Assembly: GCA_038380435.1 (NCBI GenBank)
Contig: JAWZYU010000013.1
Location: 8,011,901 to 8,075,900, forward strand
Direction of reading: 5' to 3'
Length of the DNA stretch: 64,000 nt
Source: Ryuthela nishihirai
Lineage: Eukaryota > Arthropoda > Arachnida > Araneae > Heptathelidae
In this document: piece after piece, positions 20,610-32,109 of the stretch
Layout of the letters: each line of letters begins with the position of its first letter
How positions within the stretch are numbered: the stretch's first letter is position 1
The notes under the pieces: model-generated
What the model was told of the DNA's origin: nothing
The model's input: the letters and a program-made list of their open reading frames with translations, nothing else
Databases searched by the model: none
Position numbers and translations under genes: made by a program

Positions 20610-21943
20610 GCTACTACTCAGGATGGATGCACAAATTCAGAGATTGCCAGCAGAGCTTCAAAGACCTCCGTCATACCAAAAGAGGCCACAAATGAGTGAA
20701 TCATCGCTGCTGTTCGTGAACTCACAAGGAAAACCCACACATCACTGTTTAGATGTCACTGCATCGATTGAAAGTGTGGAAACAATTATTCATCAACATT
20801 GAAAGTTCTGAAAGATCAGCACCAAATGGGTACTCCACAAACTGACAGAACAGAAATAAAGGGGCTAGAGTCAACTCGTACAAGGAGATGCTGGCAGTGT
20901 TTGAACCTAGTCACCCCAAATGTCCACATCTTATCATCTGTGACATTGGCACAAGAGATGGGGTTTTATTACTACACAAACTCCCAGAAAGATCGAGGTG
21001 GGGATAGCTCAGTCGGTAGAATGCCACGTTCGTTATCAGCAGTTTCAGGTCTTACTTGGGTCAGTGTTGAGATTTATCTACGCAAAATGGAAATCGATAC
21101 CGATAACCTTGGAAAGGCCACCGTTTGTCAGATTGGGCATTAAGCCATGGCCCCGTGTGTGAAAGATATACCCTGTGCATGTTGAAGAACATGCTCAATG
21201 ACCTTGATGCGAGACTATCATGTCTCCCAACAGCTATCCAGTGGGTCCCCTCCCCCCAATCTTCTCTGAGCCCTCGGGGTCCTAGTGACCTGGACATTTA
21301 GCCCATTGTATGCAAAAAGTGCCACTCAGGGGAAAAACCCAACCCAATCCCAGAAAGATAGACAACTATGTTTGGGTTGCAGAAGATGAACCACATCCCC
21401 AAATCCTCCAATAACACTTTTGCTCAAGGAAAATATTCACAATTCTTTCCAATTCCAGGAGTGGTAGTTATGGCCACCTTACTTAAAAAAATGACTATAA
21501 ACTGTCAATCCCACACCAACATTGCTTTGATCAAAATGGTTAAGGAGATGAAGGAACAACATACAACAACAGGCATGCAAAGGGTTCTCCTTCTTCATGA
21601 CAATGCCATGCTCACATACCTGACAAGGGCCTATCAGGAGGGAAAAACTGAACAGCTATGCTATCCTGCACCATGCAATTTTCAGTTGTTTCCAAAAATT
21701 AAAAAGGAACTTTCTAGGAAGCCTTTTTCAAGGATACAAGACCTTGCAATATGCGTTCATTCAGAGTTGTGGAATATTCCCCAACAAGAGTTCCACTAAG
21801 CATTCCAGAATTGGCATAGATGTCTGCAACTTTGCATAGATGCTGGAGGTGGGTACTTTAAAAAGCCAGTAAGAATTTTGTTGAGGTAAGTGCAATGACT
21901 TTTGTTCTAAAGATGCATGTCAAGAACTTTTCGAACGCTCTCA
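20610..21943 (+). mobile_element. Mariner-type transposon remnant (block Y copy 1)
   Basis: Broken transposase frames match the better remnant at 29437-30768: a start like MDAQIQR, then a DNA-binding region, then DNYVWVAEDE-like and KAVHSELWNIP-like pieces. The right inverted end TGTCAAGAACTTTTCGAACG is followed by TA at 21944. The left end is missing, as in the second copy of block Y. A SINE-A sits in the middle. Many stops and frameshifts. Confidence 0.7.
20994..21347 (+). mobile_element. SINE-A inside the mariner remnant
   Basis: Full copy with box A TAGCTCAGTCGGT and a worn box B. It is flanked by perfect 12-bp repeats TCCCAGAAAGAT at 20982-20993 and 21348-21359. It splits the mariner transposase. 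The same insertion, 354 bp long, is at 38262-38615. Confidence 0.9.
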
Positions 21944-22095
21944 TATACAAAGGACGTCCCAAAATTCTTTTCATTTAATTATTATGATTCTGATATTTCG
22001 GGATCCGAAACGGCTTGACATATGTAGCATGTATACAAATACTGTAACTTGCGATACTGAAGGTTAAATTCCAAGGGATGTATAAAATGAAGAAG

Positions 22096-22478
22096 GGTTG
22101 GGTTGTTTTACCTCTGAGCGGCACTTTTTTGCACACCATGGGCTAAATGGCCAGGTCACATGGACCCTGAAGGCTCAGAGAAGGTTGGGGGAGGGGACCC
22201 ACTGGAACAGCTGTTGGGAGACAGATGGTAGCCTCCTGTCAAGGCCATCCAGCGTGTTCTTTAACGTGCACAGGATATGTTTCTCCCACACACGGGGCCA
22301 CAGCTTAACGTCCCATCTATCGGACGGCGGACTTTCCAAGCCCATCAGTGTCCCCAACTGACCGTGGGCAGGGCGGGGAATTTTGCGGAGATAAATCTCA
22401 ACGCTGACCCGGCTAAGACTCAAACCTGGTAACTACAGATTACGAGCCTGGCACGCTACCGACTGAGCCACCCTATGC
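22096..22478 (-). mobile_element. SINE-A between blocks Y and X
   Basis: Nearly full, in good condition: box B GGTTTGAGTCT-like and box A intact at the right end. It joins block Y on its left and block X on its right; no target-site duplication is visible. The family end (GCCCC) merges with the start of block X. Confidence 0.85.
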
Positions 22479-22482
22479 CCCT

Positions 22483-22583
22483 GGTCAGCGGACATACATT
22501 CATAGACGAAAAAGATTTGTCTTGGTGTTCCCTATCTCCCATTGAAATTTGTACAGAAAGTTTTGAAACACCCTGTATACACT
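22483..22583 (-). mobile_element. Orphan mariner-type terminal repeat
   Basis: About 100 bp ending CACCCTGTA, identical in kind to the right end of the element at 34648-36807. The rest of that element is absent here. It marks the left edge of block X. Confidence 0.8.
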
Positions 22584-22637
22584 AGAACTCAAATGGTACA
22601 TCTCGATTTCTAGACTGACACTTTTGATTCCTATTTG

Positions 22638-22940
22638 ACCTTGAATGCAACACCGGATTTTGAAATTTTTACACATTTCTGAGATCGACAGGCCGAATAA
22701 TGCTATGCCCCAAATTTTGGCTATCTAGAATCGGTATATAGAAATTTGATCTTTGACTTTGAAGGAGCAGCTGGATTTCAAATTTCCAAAACGTTTCTGA
22801 GGTCTACGATCCGCAATACCCCTAGGGGATCACTTTTTAGTTCTGTAACAGCAGATCAAAATTTAACTTCGAAAGACTCGCTAGATCCGAAATTTTGCAA
22901 CGTTTCTGGGATCTACAACCCAAAACATCCACGGACACAA
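22638..22940. repeat. Three diverged tandem units of about 110-117 bp
   Basis: Restarts at about 22638 (GACCTTGAATGC), 22755 (GACTTTGAAGGA) and 22865 (AACTTCGAAAGA). Each is followed by GGATTT.AAATTT.. and TTTCTGAG.TCTAC. Also present in block X copy 2. The 102-residue ORF across it is an accident of the repeat. Confidence 0.65.
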
Positions 22941-23342
22941 ATTTTCACATTTCTAGCACAAAAAATAATACTAATGTACGAGCTTCAAGATATTTTTCAA
23001 GGTCATCTGTTCACAATCTTTTTAAGTACGACAGAAGGAAAAAAATGTCTATGACAAACTTGTAGAGAATCAAATATAATAGTAACATAACCATGCAGTA
23101 AATTTCCCATAAATTTCATCTACTGTTCATTAGAATTAAGAATTACAGAAAGATGAAATTTCTTCAATTCTGACAGGAACATCGCACAGAACTTTCTCTG
23201 TTGTCCTGTGTTATATTGCTCGTAAATCACCTACGTACTAAAATCTACTTTTGAGAAAGTAAATTGGTGTTACGTTTCATCATAATATCGTGTTAAATAT
23301 GAAAACATTGTTAAGTTCTGATCTTAAAGCATATTTTGGTTA

Positions 23343-24129
23343 TAGTTAATTAATGAAATGACTTCATTAATGAAATAACTCATCAGAGGTAACTCGACAG
23401 ATATTCAGATCAATCAGCAGACACTTTTACGTCGATTTTAGTTTTTGAGGAAAAATTGTCTTGAGCCGGGTGGGATACGAACTCACGACCTCCTGATAAC
23501 ATGTCAGGTGCTCTGGACCACTGAGCTACCGGCCGCCGATCAAGATTTCCTCTAACTAGCGCTATGAACATTCCTTCTATGTTTCCCGTTGGCGCTTTTG
23601 TCGACAATGTTTCCAGCCACAAGCGGCACTTATATTGCCCAATAGATGAAAGCATATACGATCTTGATCGGCGGCCGGTAGCTCAGTGGTCCAGAGCACC
23701 TGACATGTTATCAGGAGGTCGTGGGTTCGTATCCCACCCGGCTCAAGACAATTCTTCCTCAAAAACTAAAATCGACGTAAAAGTGTCTGCTGATTGATCT
23801 GAATATCTGTCGAGTTACCTCTGATGAGTTATTTCATTAATGAAGTCATTTCATTAATTAACTATATCTGCATACTTATCGTATATGCTTTCATCTATTG
23901 GGCAATATAAGTGCCGCTTGTGGCTGGAAACATTGTCGACAAAAGCGCCAACGGGAAACATAGAAGGAATGTTCATAGCGCTAGTTAGAGGAAATCTTGA
24001 TCGGCGGCCGGTAGCTCAGTGGTCCAGAGCACCTGACATGTTATCAGGAGGTCGTGGGTTCGTATCCCACCCGGCTCAAGACAATTTTTCCTCAAAAACT
24101 AAAATCGACGTAAAAGTGTCTGCTGATTG
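23343..24129. mobile_element. SINE-C inverted triplet insertion
   Basis: An insertion of 787 bp flanked by 12-bp direct repeats ATATTTTGGTTA at 23331-23342 and 24130-24141. The empty site has one copy, at 37562-37573. Inside are three tRNA-like cores: minus at 23462-23539, plus at 23668-23745 and plus at 24001-24078. The first two form arms of about 204 bp (23341-23544 and 23663-23866) around a loop of about 118 bp. The loop sequence recurs inverted at 23879-24000 in front of the third core. Arms are almost perfect, with one T/C difference in the T-run after the core. Confidence 0.9.
23668..23745 (+). other. tRNA-like core of SINE-C
   Basis: Has TAGCTCAGTGG (box A) and GGTTCGTATCC (box B). 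The anticodon stem CCTGA/TCAGG is perfect around loop CATGTTA, and the T-arm GTGGG/CCCAC is perfect. The loop lacks the universal U33 (it has A), so a working tRNA (anticodon UGU, Thr) is unlikely; it is best seen as a SINE pol III promoter. The copies at 23462-23539 (minus) and 24001-24078 (plus) have the same core. Confidence 0.7.
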
Positions 24130-24160
24130 ATATTTTGGTTAAGGTCACATAATTAAACAA

Positions 24161-25100
24161 CACCCAATTATGTTTTTACACGGATTTTTTTACACGATTT
24201 TGATTTAACACGGTTTAGAAAAAATTCCAATTCTCTTTTTTACACGATTTATTTTGATCTAACACGGTTCAAACGAAGCCTTTTTAAAAATCTCAATTTG
24301 AATTCAATTCTGAAAAAATATTCTTATTCAAGAAAAAAATTCCTAGAATTTACATTTATAACAAAGATGCCGCTTTTACGTCACATTTTTTGAAGTAGTT
24401 TTAACTTTGAAAATGTACTATAGATACACATTTTGTGCACTAAAATCCCAAAAATAAAAACTACACTAACGTAACTACATAACAAATTTTCTCTATTTTA
24501 TTCTCTATTTATGGAAAAATTGCACAAAACCTACTTCATTCGGAATAAAGTGACAACACTGAGTTCCTGGAATTCCCCTCAATTTTATCTTCAATATATA
24601 CGTTAGTCTTGGTCTCTCATTTCGTGTTTGAATTTATGTGTTTAGATGTTTAATAGAAGAAATCGAAGTATGAACACGACGGCCAAAAGTTTCAAGCGAT
24701 GAAAGTGATTTAATTCCAGTCTTACGCAAACGAATGCGTCTATTGTCAGAAAGTAACAACGTATAAAATCTAGTTAATAAGCATATGTAAGTCATATTTT
24801 TTTGCACTTTTGCATTAGTGACATTATTTTCTTTATGAAGGATAAGTTACTTTATATATGTACATATAATTATCTTTATAAGTTTATAAAATAAAAATAT
24901 GTTTAAATGAATAAAAATCAAATAAAGATTTAATTAAAGATTTTGATAATGATTTGTTGGAAAACAACTTATTATTTGTATTGGGTTTTCACCGCTGGAA
25001 CCAATCGTCTATTTTTTCATACACACTGTATTTCTTTTACACTTTTTTTTGTGCACGGTTATTTCGGAACCTATCTACCATGTAAAAACAGAATTGGGTG
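24161..25100. mobile_element. Inverted-repeat DNA element, 940 bp, no transposase
   Basis: The left end CACCCAATTATGTTTTTAC is matched by an inverted right end (GTAAAAACAGAATTGGGTG, 25081-25100). The interior is AT-rich and repeats ACACGATTT and AACACGG near the left end, in a style seen in pogo/Tigger-like elements. No ORF. Block X copy 2 contains only its first 206 bp. Confidence 0.6.
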
Positions 25101-25387
25101 AATTTGAACTGAAAACAGAATTGGGTGACTTAGGATGTGAAGCCTTTCAGAAGTTTAGGAAAGAAGCTGCGATTTATTTATTTCGGAAAAAGGAGTGTTT
25201 ACTGACGTTTTGAAATGTTTAATAGTTCATCCAACATATAAACACGAAATCATAGAAATATTAACAACTATAGATCTATGTCAATGTTTCCTATAACTGG
25301 AAAAAAATTTAAGAAAACATTTTTTAAACTAATTGAAAATTTAAATAGTATACATAAATTCAAATGGTACATTCAATATTCTCAGAG

Positions 25388-25420
25388 GGTTCAGAGAAGG
25401 TTGAGGGGAGGGGATCCACT
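25388..25420 (-). mobile_element. SINE-A, left piece of a split copy
   Basis: A short piece (TCAGAGAAGGTTGAGGGG) of SINE-A whose remainder resumes at about 25805 after a MITE. The far left part of the SINE is missing. Confidence 0.7.
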
Positions 25421-25802
25421 CAACGCCTCCTATTAACAGAAGGCCGGTGGACGAAATTATGACGTCAGCACAGGTAGTCCTATAATCCAGAAAACTTATT
25501 TATTTCCATTATTATTATTAGTGGTATACTTTTACACTGATCTTTACACTAATGTTTATTGATAAATATATTTTATTTAGAAGAAAAATTATTCATATTT
25601 ATTAGCAATCATAATATTAATAAATGCAAACATTTTCTTTCTAAATCAAGTATAGTTATAAGTCAACATTGCTATAAAAGTTGGTATAAAAGTACACCAG
25701 TAATAATAATAGAAATAAGCATATGAGTAAAGTCTAAATTATAGGACTACATATGCTGACGTCATAATTTGGTCCACTGGCTTTCTGTTATAGGAAGTGT
25801 TG
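25421..25802. mobile_element. MITE with about 65-bp inverted ends
   Basis: Starts CAAC(G/A)C.TCCTAT and both ends share ATTATGACGTCAGCA and GTAGTCCTATAAT in opposite orientation. Length 382 bp, AT-rich interior, no ORF. It interrupts a SINE-A; the flanks share CACT, which may be part of the target duplication. Superfamily not assigned. Confidence 0.75.
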
Positions 25803-25804
25803 CT

Positions 25805-26131
25805 TCACTGGACAGCTGTTTGTAGACAGATGGTAGCCTCCCTCTGTTTGTAGACAGATGGTAAAATTAATTCGTCATTAAGACCATCCAGTGTGTTCTT
25901 TAACATGCACAGGATATGGCTCTCCTGCACACAGAGCCACAGCTTAACATCCCATCCAACGGACAACAACCTTTCCAAGGCTGCTTCCGTTGGATAATGA
26001 CACTTATGGGTTTGGAAAGCCCCTAGGTGTCCCCTAATGACCAAGGACTGGGTGGAGTTTTGCGATGATAAATCTCAACGCTGACGGGACTCGAACCTGG
26101 GAACTGCAAATTACGAGCCTGGCCACCCCCA
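25805..26131 (-). mobile_element. SINE-A, right piece of a split copy
   Basis: Continues from the GGACAGCTGTT block to the tRNA head. Box B is intact (GGTTCGAGTCC on the minus strand) but box A is deleted. It contains a local duplication of TTTGTAGACAGATGGTA at about 25808 and 25846. Confidence 0.75.
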
Positions 26132-26279
26132 CTTGAAATGGTGTCGTGATAATGTAGCTTGGACCAGAGAATAATGGAGTCACGCCCTGTTTATGAGTCT
26201 GGAATTTCTCTACCATCGAACGTGTATGGATCTGCATAATATGGTGGAAACTTACAACCATCCCCATAACACTGTTTAG

Positions 26280-26640
26280 GAACTGCATTTAGTGGTGGAG
26301 GTCTTACTGTGTGGACTGGGTTTTAATTGAGTGGTAGTTTATAAAATCTAATCTCCTCCTGTTTGATGGAGGTTCTGTGAATGCTCCGAGATATCAGTAT
26401 TAATGTAGTAGGTAACGATTTCCCCCTAATGGACAATGACTGACAAATTAATATCTTGAGGAAGGTTTTCAATGTATGTAGTGGGCTGTATTTTCTCCGT
26501 ATCTCAATATGATAGAACATCTATGGGATGTCTTGGCGCTTAATGCCACCCCTCAATCACCTTCCCCAAGCCCTCCAAGTGCACACAGGACTGCTCGTAT
26601 TTCTCAGTGGATTTCCTTATTGAGGGCATGAATTAATGCT
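26280..26640 (+). pseudogene. Tc1-like transposase C-terminal remnant
   Basis: In-frame text SPYLNMIEHLWDVLALNATP at about 26497-26555 matches the end of the Tc1 catalytic domain (usual form SPDLNPIEHLWD). The third catalytic aspartate is replaced by tyrosine. Upstream sequence looks like further decayed transposase. No inverted ends found. Confidence 0.55.
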
Positions 26641-27703
26641 GTCAAGTTTACATTAGTACTAAAGAGGACTACATCCTATTGACTGTACATTTTATTTTAA
26701 CCCCCATGACAGGCTCCTGTCAGACGTCTGTGACAAGCAGCTGCTTGATAGGTTATTATTATACACATATATATATATATATAAAATTAAAGTACTTTTT
26801 TTTAAGATATATACAAATTGTTTAGGCCAAAATTTCATAACTTATCCCAAATTATCTTTGTATCTTCTTGTGAAATGTGATCATTTTATTGATCCGTGCG
26901 CAACCTTCAACATCACAGATTCATATTGGATACACCACAAATACGTTTTTATTTTTCTTGTATACATTCACATATATTAATTAGAATATGAGGATATGCT
27001 GGAAGATGGAGGAGTTCCAATAAGTATGCTATATAAGTTTAATAGTATTGCAAAAGATCATTTTGAGTAAATAGGTGAATGCCTCAAGAACAACTAGCTG
27101 ACTTCCTATTTTTACCACATTAACAATCTTAAGCGTAACAAATATATAAAACAATCGAAGATCTTCATACAAATTTCGATTCCTTCACATAAAAAGAATT
27201 TATATATCCCATTAAGAAAGTGATTCAAAATTATCTATATGCAATACAAATTATACAAATCCAAGTTTGCATAATAAAGTTTCAGATGAACTGAAAATGA
27301 TTCGCCCCCTGCATTTAATTAAAAGGAAACTGTCCGTTGGACAACACCCCTGTTGAATATAATCTGATTATGAATGAAGATCGCCAAACTTATTTTGTTA
27401 TAATGACTGTAAATACAACTTAATACACGTCTTGACTAATGCTTTTTAATCATATAGAAAACTAACTCTGACTGAAGAGTCGGTGGACGGGGGAGCGAGT
27501 GGGGGGGTAGCACGAAACTAAGAATGAGTGAGTATATATGTTAATAATGCACGTATGTTTTCTGAAGAGCACACACTCACCTTTAATATGAGTGCTACTT
27601 TGCGTATTGGCCTTCGGCATAACGAGAAATAAACCACTAGATCAAATCTATACTAAATTTTTTAACGGAATATCGTCATTCCATTTTGTTAACGTCTTCA
27701 CAA
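26641..27703. other. SINE-B tail, TA microsatellite, otherwise empty
   Basis: A SINE-B 3' fragment lies at 26699-26760 (GACAGGCTCCTGTCAGAC and CAAGCAGCTGCTTG). A (TA)n run follows at about 26766-26783. The rest, to 27703, is AT-rich with no recognisable gene. Confidence 0.65.
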
Positions 27704-28085
27704 TGGACTGGGTTGTTTTACCTCTGTGCGACACTTTTGTGCACAAAATGGCTAAACAGCAAGGTCACAGGGACCTCAAAGTTGGATAGTGGAAGGGGGA
27801 ACACCGGAGAGCTGTTAAGAGACAGACGGAAGCTTCCCTTCAAGTCTCGACATCGTGTTCTTTGACATGTACCAGTTACGCCTGTCTCCTGTAAAAAAGG
27901 CTATGGTTTTAAAGTCACATCCAAAGGATGGCGCCATTCCAAGCCAATTGGCGTCTCCTTTCTGACCGAGGGAAGGGTGTGTGTGTGTGTGGGAGGAAGA
28001 TGAATCTCAACGCTGGCATAGTTGGGACTGAAATCTGAGAACTGCAGATTACGAGCCCTGACCCACTACCAACTGAGAAACCACA
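27704..28085 (-). mobile_element. SINE-A, old diverged copy
   Basis: Full length but well diverged: GGGTTGTTTTACCTCTG at the left, a short (GT)n run inside, and a worn tRNA head at the right (box B changed to GATTTCAGTCC). Confidence 0.75.
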
Positions 28086-29436
28086 CTGTCTTTGCAATGG
28101 CTTTTTGATTATATTAATTAGTGGCTAAGTTTTCTTTGGGAAATAATTTGCACGCAATAAAATGCTTTGTTTGGATTAATTTACTCTTCTTTATCCATTA
28201 AAAAAATTAGTTCCTCTCAATTAATTCTATCAGTAAATTTGCATCCCCCCATTAACTTTAATGGGTATTCTTTTGTTTATTGGCTACCTTTTTCTTTACT
28301 GAATTTGCAAGTCTTTTTTAGTGGAGTAATTTTATTGATGGGCAATATGTTACACAATCTTTTAAAATATCGTACTTCATAATGCCCGATCTAGTAGATG
28401 TTAATGATGCATATCGTCATCATTATGAACACCTTCAACCACTGAGATTTGAATTTCTTCCCATCTTTACGAAGCAATATAAAAAAATTGTCGTATTAAA
28501 CAATAATTAAAAATATACTTGCCATTACATATAATACTGCATAATTTTATCCTATTAGAAACCGTTTGGAAACAACGAAGCGGATATTCTAATTTTTGGG
28601 GCCTAATTAAACGAAACTTCTGCCTATACAATAATGCATTATATCCACTGAAATATTCATGTAATAGTCCAATAATAGAAAATTAAAAGTTTAAAAAAAG
28701 TCTTCAAGATATCCAGAGTGCGATAAATCAAGTAAAAAACATTAAATGCATGAGAATGAAATCTAAGGTCTGTTCATGTTCACAACGACACGAACAGGCC
28801 GGAGACGTTCTAATTTCCTGTGATTATTTCTTCCTCATACAGCTCAGCTCTTGCTCCCGCGTAAGGGAGAACATTAAAGTAGAATCCGTTGAGCTTCAAT
28901 AATTCACATATAATCCCAATCAGATTAAAGACTTAAAAGAACTTGGAGGTATACTTTAAATAATCCGAATACCCCGGACACAGGATTTTGGTGTTCTGCA
29001 ACGGAATCTCCAGGGAGAAAGTTCGGAGCTCTTCCCCGCCCGGTGGACTAACAGGCGGAGTCATCAGACTTTCTGGTTTTTGTCTGCGGTCAGTTCGCGG
29101 AAGGAGACAAGCAGACAAAATAGCTCGTCGAAGCAAAGGGATTGCGAGACATCGCTGACAAAATAATTAACATCGGGTTGTTTTTCAAATTTGTTCGTGG
29201 TTCTTAAGAATTTCCGACTGCTGCATCCCAGGAATACATGCTACCGATTGTTCTTTAAAAATGCAACGGATTTCTTCATTTTTAAGCTTGCTATTTTTTT
29301 ATGCAAGATTTTTCATTCATTTTAAAAATATTTTTATTGACTATGCTAAAATACCTATCCTTAACTTTGCCTACAGACTTTAAAAAATATTACTGAATGA
29401 CCGCTTACTACTTAAGGTAATCGTTCTTTCATTGTA
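28086..29436. other. No gene recognised
   Basis: Mostly AT-rich. A short GC-richer stretch at about 28980-29150 (CTTCCCCGCCCGG) could be an old exon or promoter but shows no motif I can name. Confidence 0.4.
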
Positions 29437-30768
29437 CGGAAGGCACTCAAAAAGTTCTTGACACGTGTCTGTAGATTTTCACTCGTTCTTCAGAAGTTAA
29501 CGTGCTACGACTTGTTGAAAGCTTGTCTAATCTTGTCATTACGTCTTAAAAACAAAGCCGTATCATCATTTCTCTCTTCGTTGGCAGCGGTAAAGTTCGG
29601 TCTGCGACGTTTGTGTGTTGTTGCTATGGAGATTAAAAAAATGGGGAAAGATTTTACATTTTCAAAAGGAAGCAGCTTGGGGACAACGCAAAAAAATTCA
29701 TGCCGATTTATCACAAGTCTGTTCATATAATTATTCACAAGCCGATTCATGCCTGTTCATATGGCATAGTTACGGGATGGATGTACAAATTCAGAAAAGG
29801 ATGGCAGAGCTTCAAATACCTCTTTCGTGCAGGAAGACTAAAGGAGGCTGTGAACGAGAGAACCATCACTGCTGTTCGGAAACCCATTAAGGAAAATCCC
29901 CACATTACCTTTTAGGTAGTAAGTTCATATGTTAGTGTATCGATTGGCAGCGTGGAAATAATTTTTGATCAACATTTAAAGTTCCAAAAGATCTGTGCCA
30001 TATGGATACCCCACAAACTAACAGAACAGCAAAAAAGGGCTATAATCAACTCGTGCAAGGAGATGCTGGCAATGTTTGAACCTAGTGGCCCCAAACGGTT
30101 AACAGACATTGCCACACGTAGATTTTATTATTATACAACTCCCAGAAAGATCGACAACTACGTTTGGTTGCGGAAGATGAACCGTGTCCCCAAATCCTCC
30201 AAAACTTCCTCTCAAGGAATATAAATTTTTTTTCAACTCCGAAGGAGTGTTAAACATGAACACATTACCCGAAAAAATGACTATAAATGGACAATCTTAC
30301 ACCTACATTGTTTTACCCAAAATGGTTAAGGAGATGTAGAAGTGTCCAACAACAGGCGAGTCAAAAGTTCTCCTTCTGCATGGCAAAACCTTTTCTTCTC
30401 ACAAAACCCAGAAAGTTACAACCTATCTGGAGCAGGAAAAAATTAAATAGCTACTCCATCCTGCATATTGACCCAATTTTGCACCACGCGATTTATGGTT
30501 GTTTCCGAAAATTAAAAAGGAACTTGCTGGGAAGCCTTTTCAAGGATGCAAGACCTTGCAAAATGCGTTCATTCAGAAAAAAAATACCAGCGTTGAGGAA
30601 GAATATTCCCCAAAGAACCACCAAGCGTCTAAGAATTGGCGTAGACATCTGCAATTTGGCATAGATGCTGGAGGGTAGTACTTTGAAGGATAGTAAAAAT
30701 GCTGTTGACGGAAGAGCCACGGTGTTTGTTCTGCAGATGTATGTCAAGAACTTTTTGAACGCTCCTGG
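29437..30768 (+). mobile_element. Mariner-type transposon, near complete but dead
   Basis: 1332 bp between TA dinucleotides (29435-29436 and 30769-30770). Inverted ends share TCAAAAAGTTCTTGACA. The transposase remnant starts near 29780 and shows KICAIWIPHKLTEQQKRAII (about 29990), then DNYVWLRKMNRVPKS (about 30150) and KKELAGK-like and LAKCVHSE-like pieces further on. Several stops and frameshifts. Relative of the remnant in block Y. Confidence 0.8.
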
Positions 30769-30773
30769 TAAGA

Positions 30774-31137
30774 TTTGGGTTGTTTTGCCTCTGAGCGGCA
30801 CTTTTCTACATATCATGGGCTAAATGGCCAGGTCACACGGATCCCAAAGGCTCAGAGGTTGGGGGAGGACACCCACTAGAACAGCTGTTGAGAGAAAGAT
30901 GGTAACCTCCCGTCAAGGCCATCCAGAGTGTTCTTTAACGTTCACAGGGTATAGCTCTCCCGCACACGGAGCCACGGCTTAACGTCCCATCCGACGGACG
31001 GCGGCCTTTCCAAGCCCATCGGTGCCCGCGGCAGGGCGGGGAATTTTGCGGAGATAAATCTCAACGTTGACCCAGCTAGGACTCGAACCTGGGAACTACA
31101 GATTATGAGCCTGGCGCGCTACCAATGAGTCACCCCC
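30774..31137 (-). mobile_element. SINE-A at the mariner edge
   Basis: Flanked by CTCCTGGTAAGA (30762-30773) and CTCCTAGTAAGA (31138-31149), a 12-bp target duplication with one mismatch. The duplicated site spans the right end of the mariner, so the SINE came later. Box B GGTTCGAGTCC is intact. Confidence 0.85.
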
Positions 31138-31149
31138 CTCCTAGTAAGA

Positions 31150-31491
31150 ACGTACGATTCATTATATCATCCCACATCACAAGTACTTTTTTGGTACTAG
31201 AATTATTCAGAAAAATATTTTTATACATGCACATAGCCAGAAATTTTATAGGTAGTCTTCTAAGCTAAATTTCGGAGACAAAAGAAAGACACATTTTCAG
31301 TATTCTTTACTTCTGGCACAGTAGTATATAATTACATGTATGGGAATAATAAATACGTTTAGAAACAAGTTGTTAACTCAATACAAAAAAGGTGTTCGTT
31401 TCTCACAAATCATAATATTCAAATATTTTTTCCGTCCTTGAATTTCAGAAGAGAAGGATATTAGCATATTTTGTACTTGGGTTTTTATAAA
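31150..31491. other. No gene recognised
   Basis: AT-rich non-coding sequence between a SINE-A and a hAT-like element. Confidence 0.5.
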
Positions 31492-31904
31492 TAGAGCCCT
31501 GCTCGGATAGTAAAAGTTCTATCGGCATTCGCACCCACAAGGGCTTATCCGCAAAACTTTATCAGCATCCGCATATATATGTAGTCAAGGTTTTGGAAAT
31601 GCTTGAGGTCTGATCAGGGTCGGCGCTAGCTATTTTATCGCATGGGGCGAACTTCATCCGCCACTTTCTCCAAGTGCGATCTTAGATATGATGTTTAATT
31701 TAGCTCAATTTAATGTCATTTTTAATGCAATTATAAATAAGCTGTTGATAAATACGTCGTACTTACTCCAATCAACTATACTGCAGCTATTGTCGTTAGT
31801 TTGCAAATTTGCCGCCCGATGCGGTCGCACGTTCAGTTGAGCCTCCGTTGGTTCTCATGTAGTGTTTGACAGTAACAAAAATCAGTCTAATTGTTTATTA
31901 ATGA

Positions 31905-32106
31905 CTAATAAATAAAAATAAATATCCCTCAAGCAGCTGCTTGCCACAGAGGTCTGACAGGAGCCTGTCAGTTTATAGGCCATAGTAGGTCTGTGAGGTT
32001 GGCAGGATCTCAGCAGAAAAACAACACGAACATCCATGTCTTACCTGGGGCTCGAACCCAGGTCCCTTAGATCAGTAGCCAAGATCGCTAACCACTCGGC
32101 CACGGG
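31905..32106 (-). mobile_element. SINE-B copy, older of a nested pair
   Basis: Minus-strand copy with box B GGTTCGAGCCC and a worn box A. Its head (GGCCACGGGATA) was the target of the next SINE-B. Confidence 0.85.
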
Positions 32107-32109
32107 ATA

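Larger units (their letters stand above)
20539..22092. repeat. Duplicated block Y, copy 1
   Basis: 1554 bp nearly identical to 37806-39361. It runs from CCCCCATAACCTTTCCCA to GGGATGTATAAAATGAAGAAG. It carries a decayed mariner with an internal SINE-A. Both copies share the SINE with its target-site duplication, so the duplication is younger than that insertion. Confidence 0.9.
22479..24366. repeat. Duplicated block X, copy 1 (filled site)
   Basis: Matches 36712-37798. It is longer because it carries a 787-bp SINE-C structure plus its 12-bp target duplication at 23343-24141; without these it is about 1089 bp, against 1087 bp in the other copy. It begins with a mariner-type terminal repeat and ends inside an inverted-repeat element. 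Divergence is low, judging by one or two differences per hundred bases in spots compared by eye. Confidence 0.9.

Noticed and set aside
22746..23054. A 102-codon ORF kept in both copies of block X (also at 36977)
   Set aside because: The copies differ by only one or two percent, so an ORF would survive by chance. The sequence is a nucleotide tandem repeat and the peptide shows no domain.
23668..23745. A functional tRNA gene for threonine
   Set aside because: The stems pair well, but U33 is replaced by A, the acceptor stem is irregular, and the sequence repeats three times inside a mobile insertion.
23410..24130. ORFs of about 80 codons over the SINE-C structure (23410, 23564, 23885)
   Set aside because: They translate the tRNA-like core and its flanks. 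The same peptide appears because the DNA is repeated, not because it is a gene.
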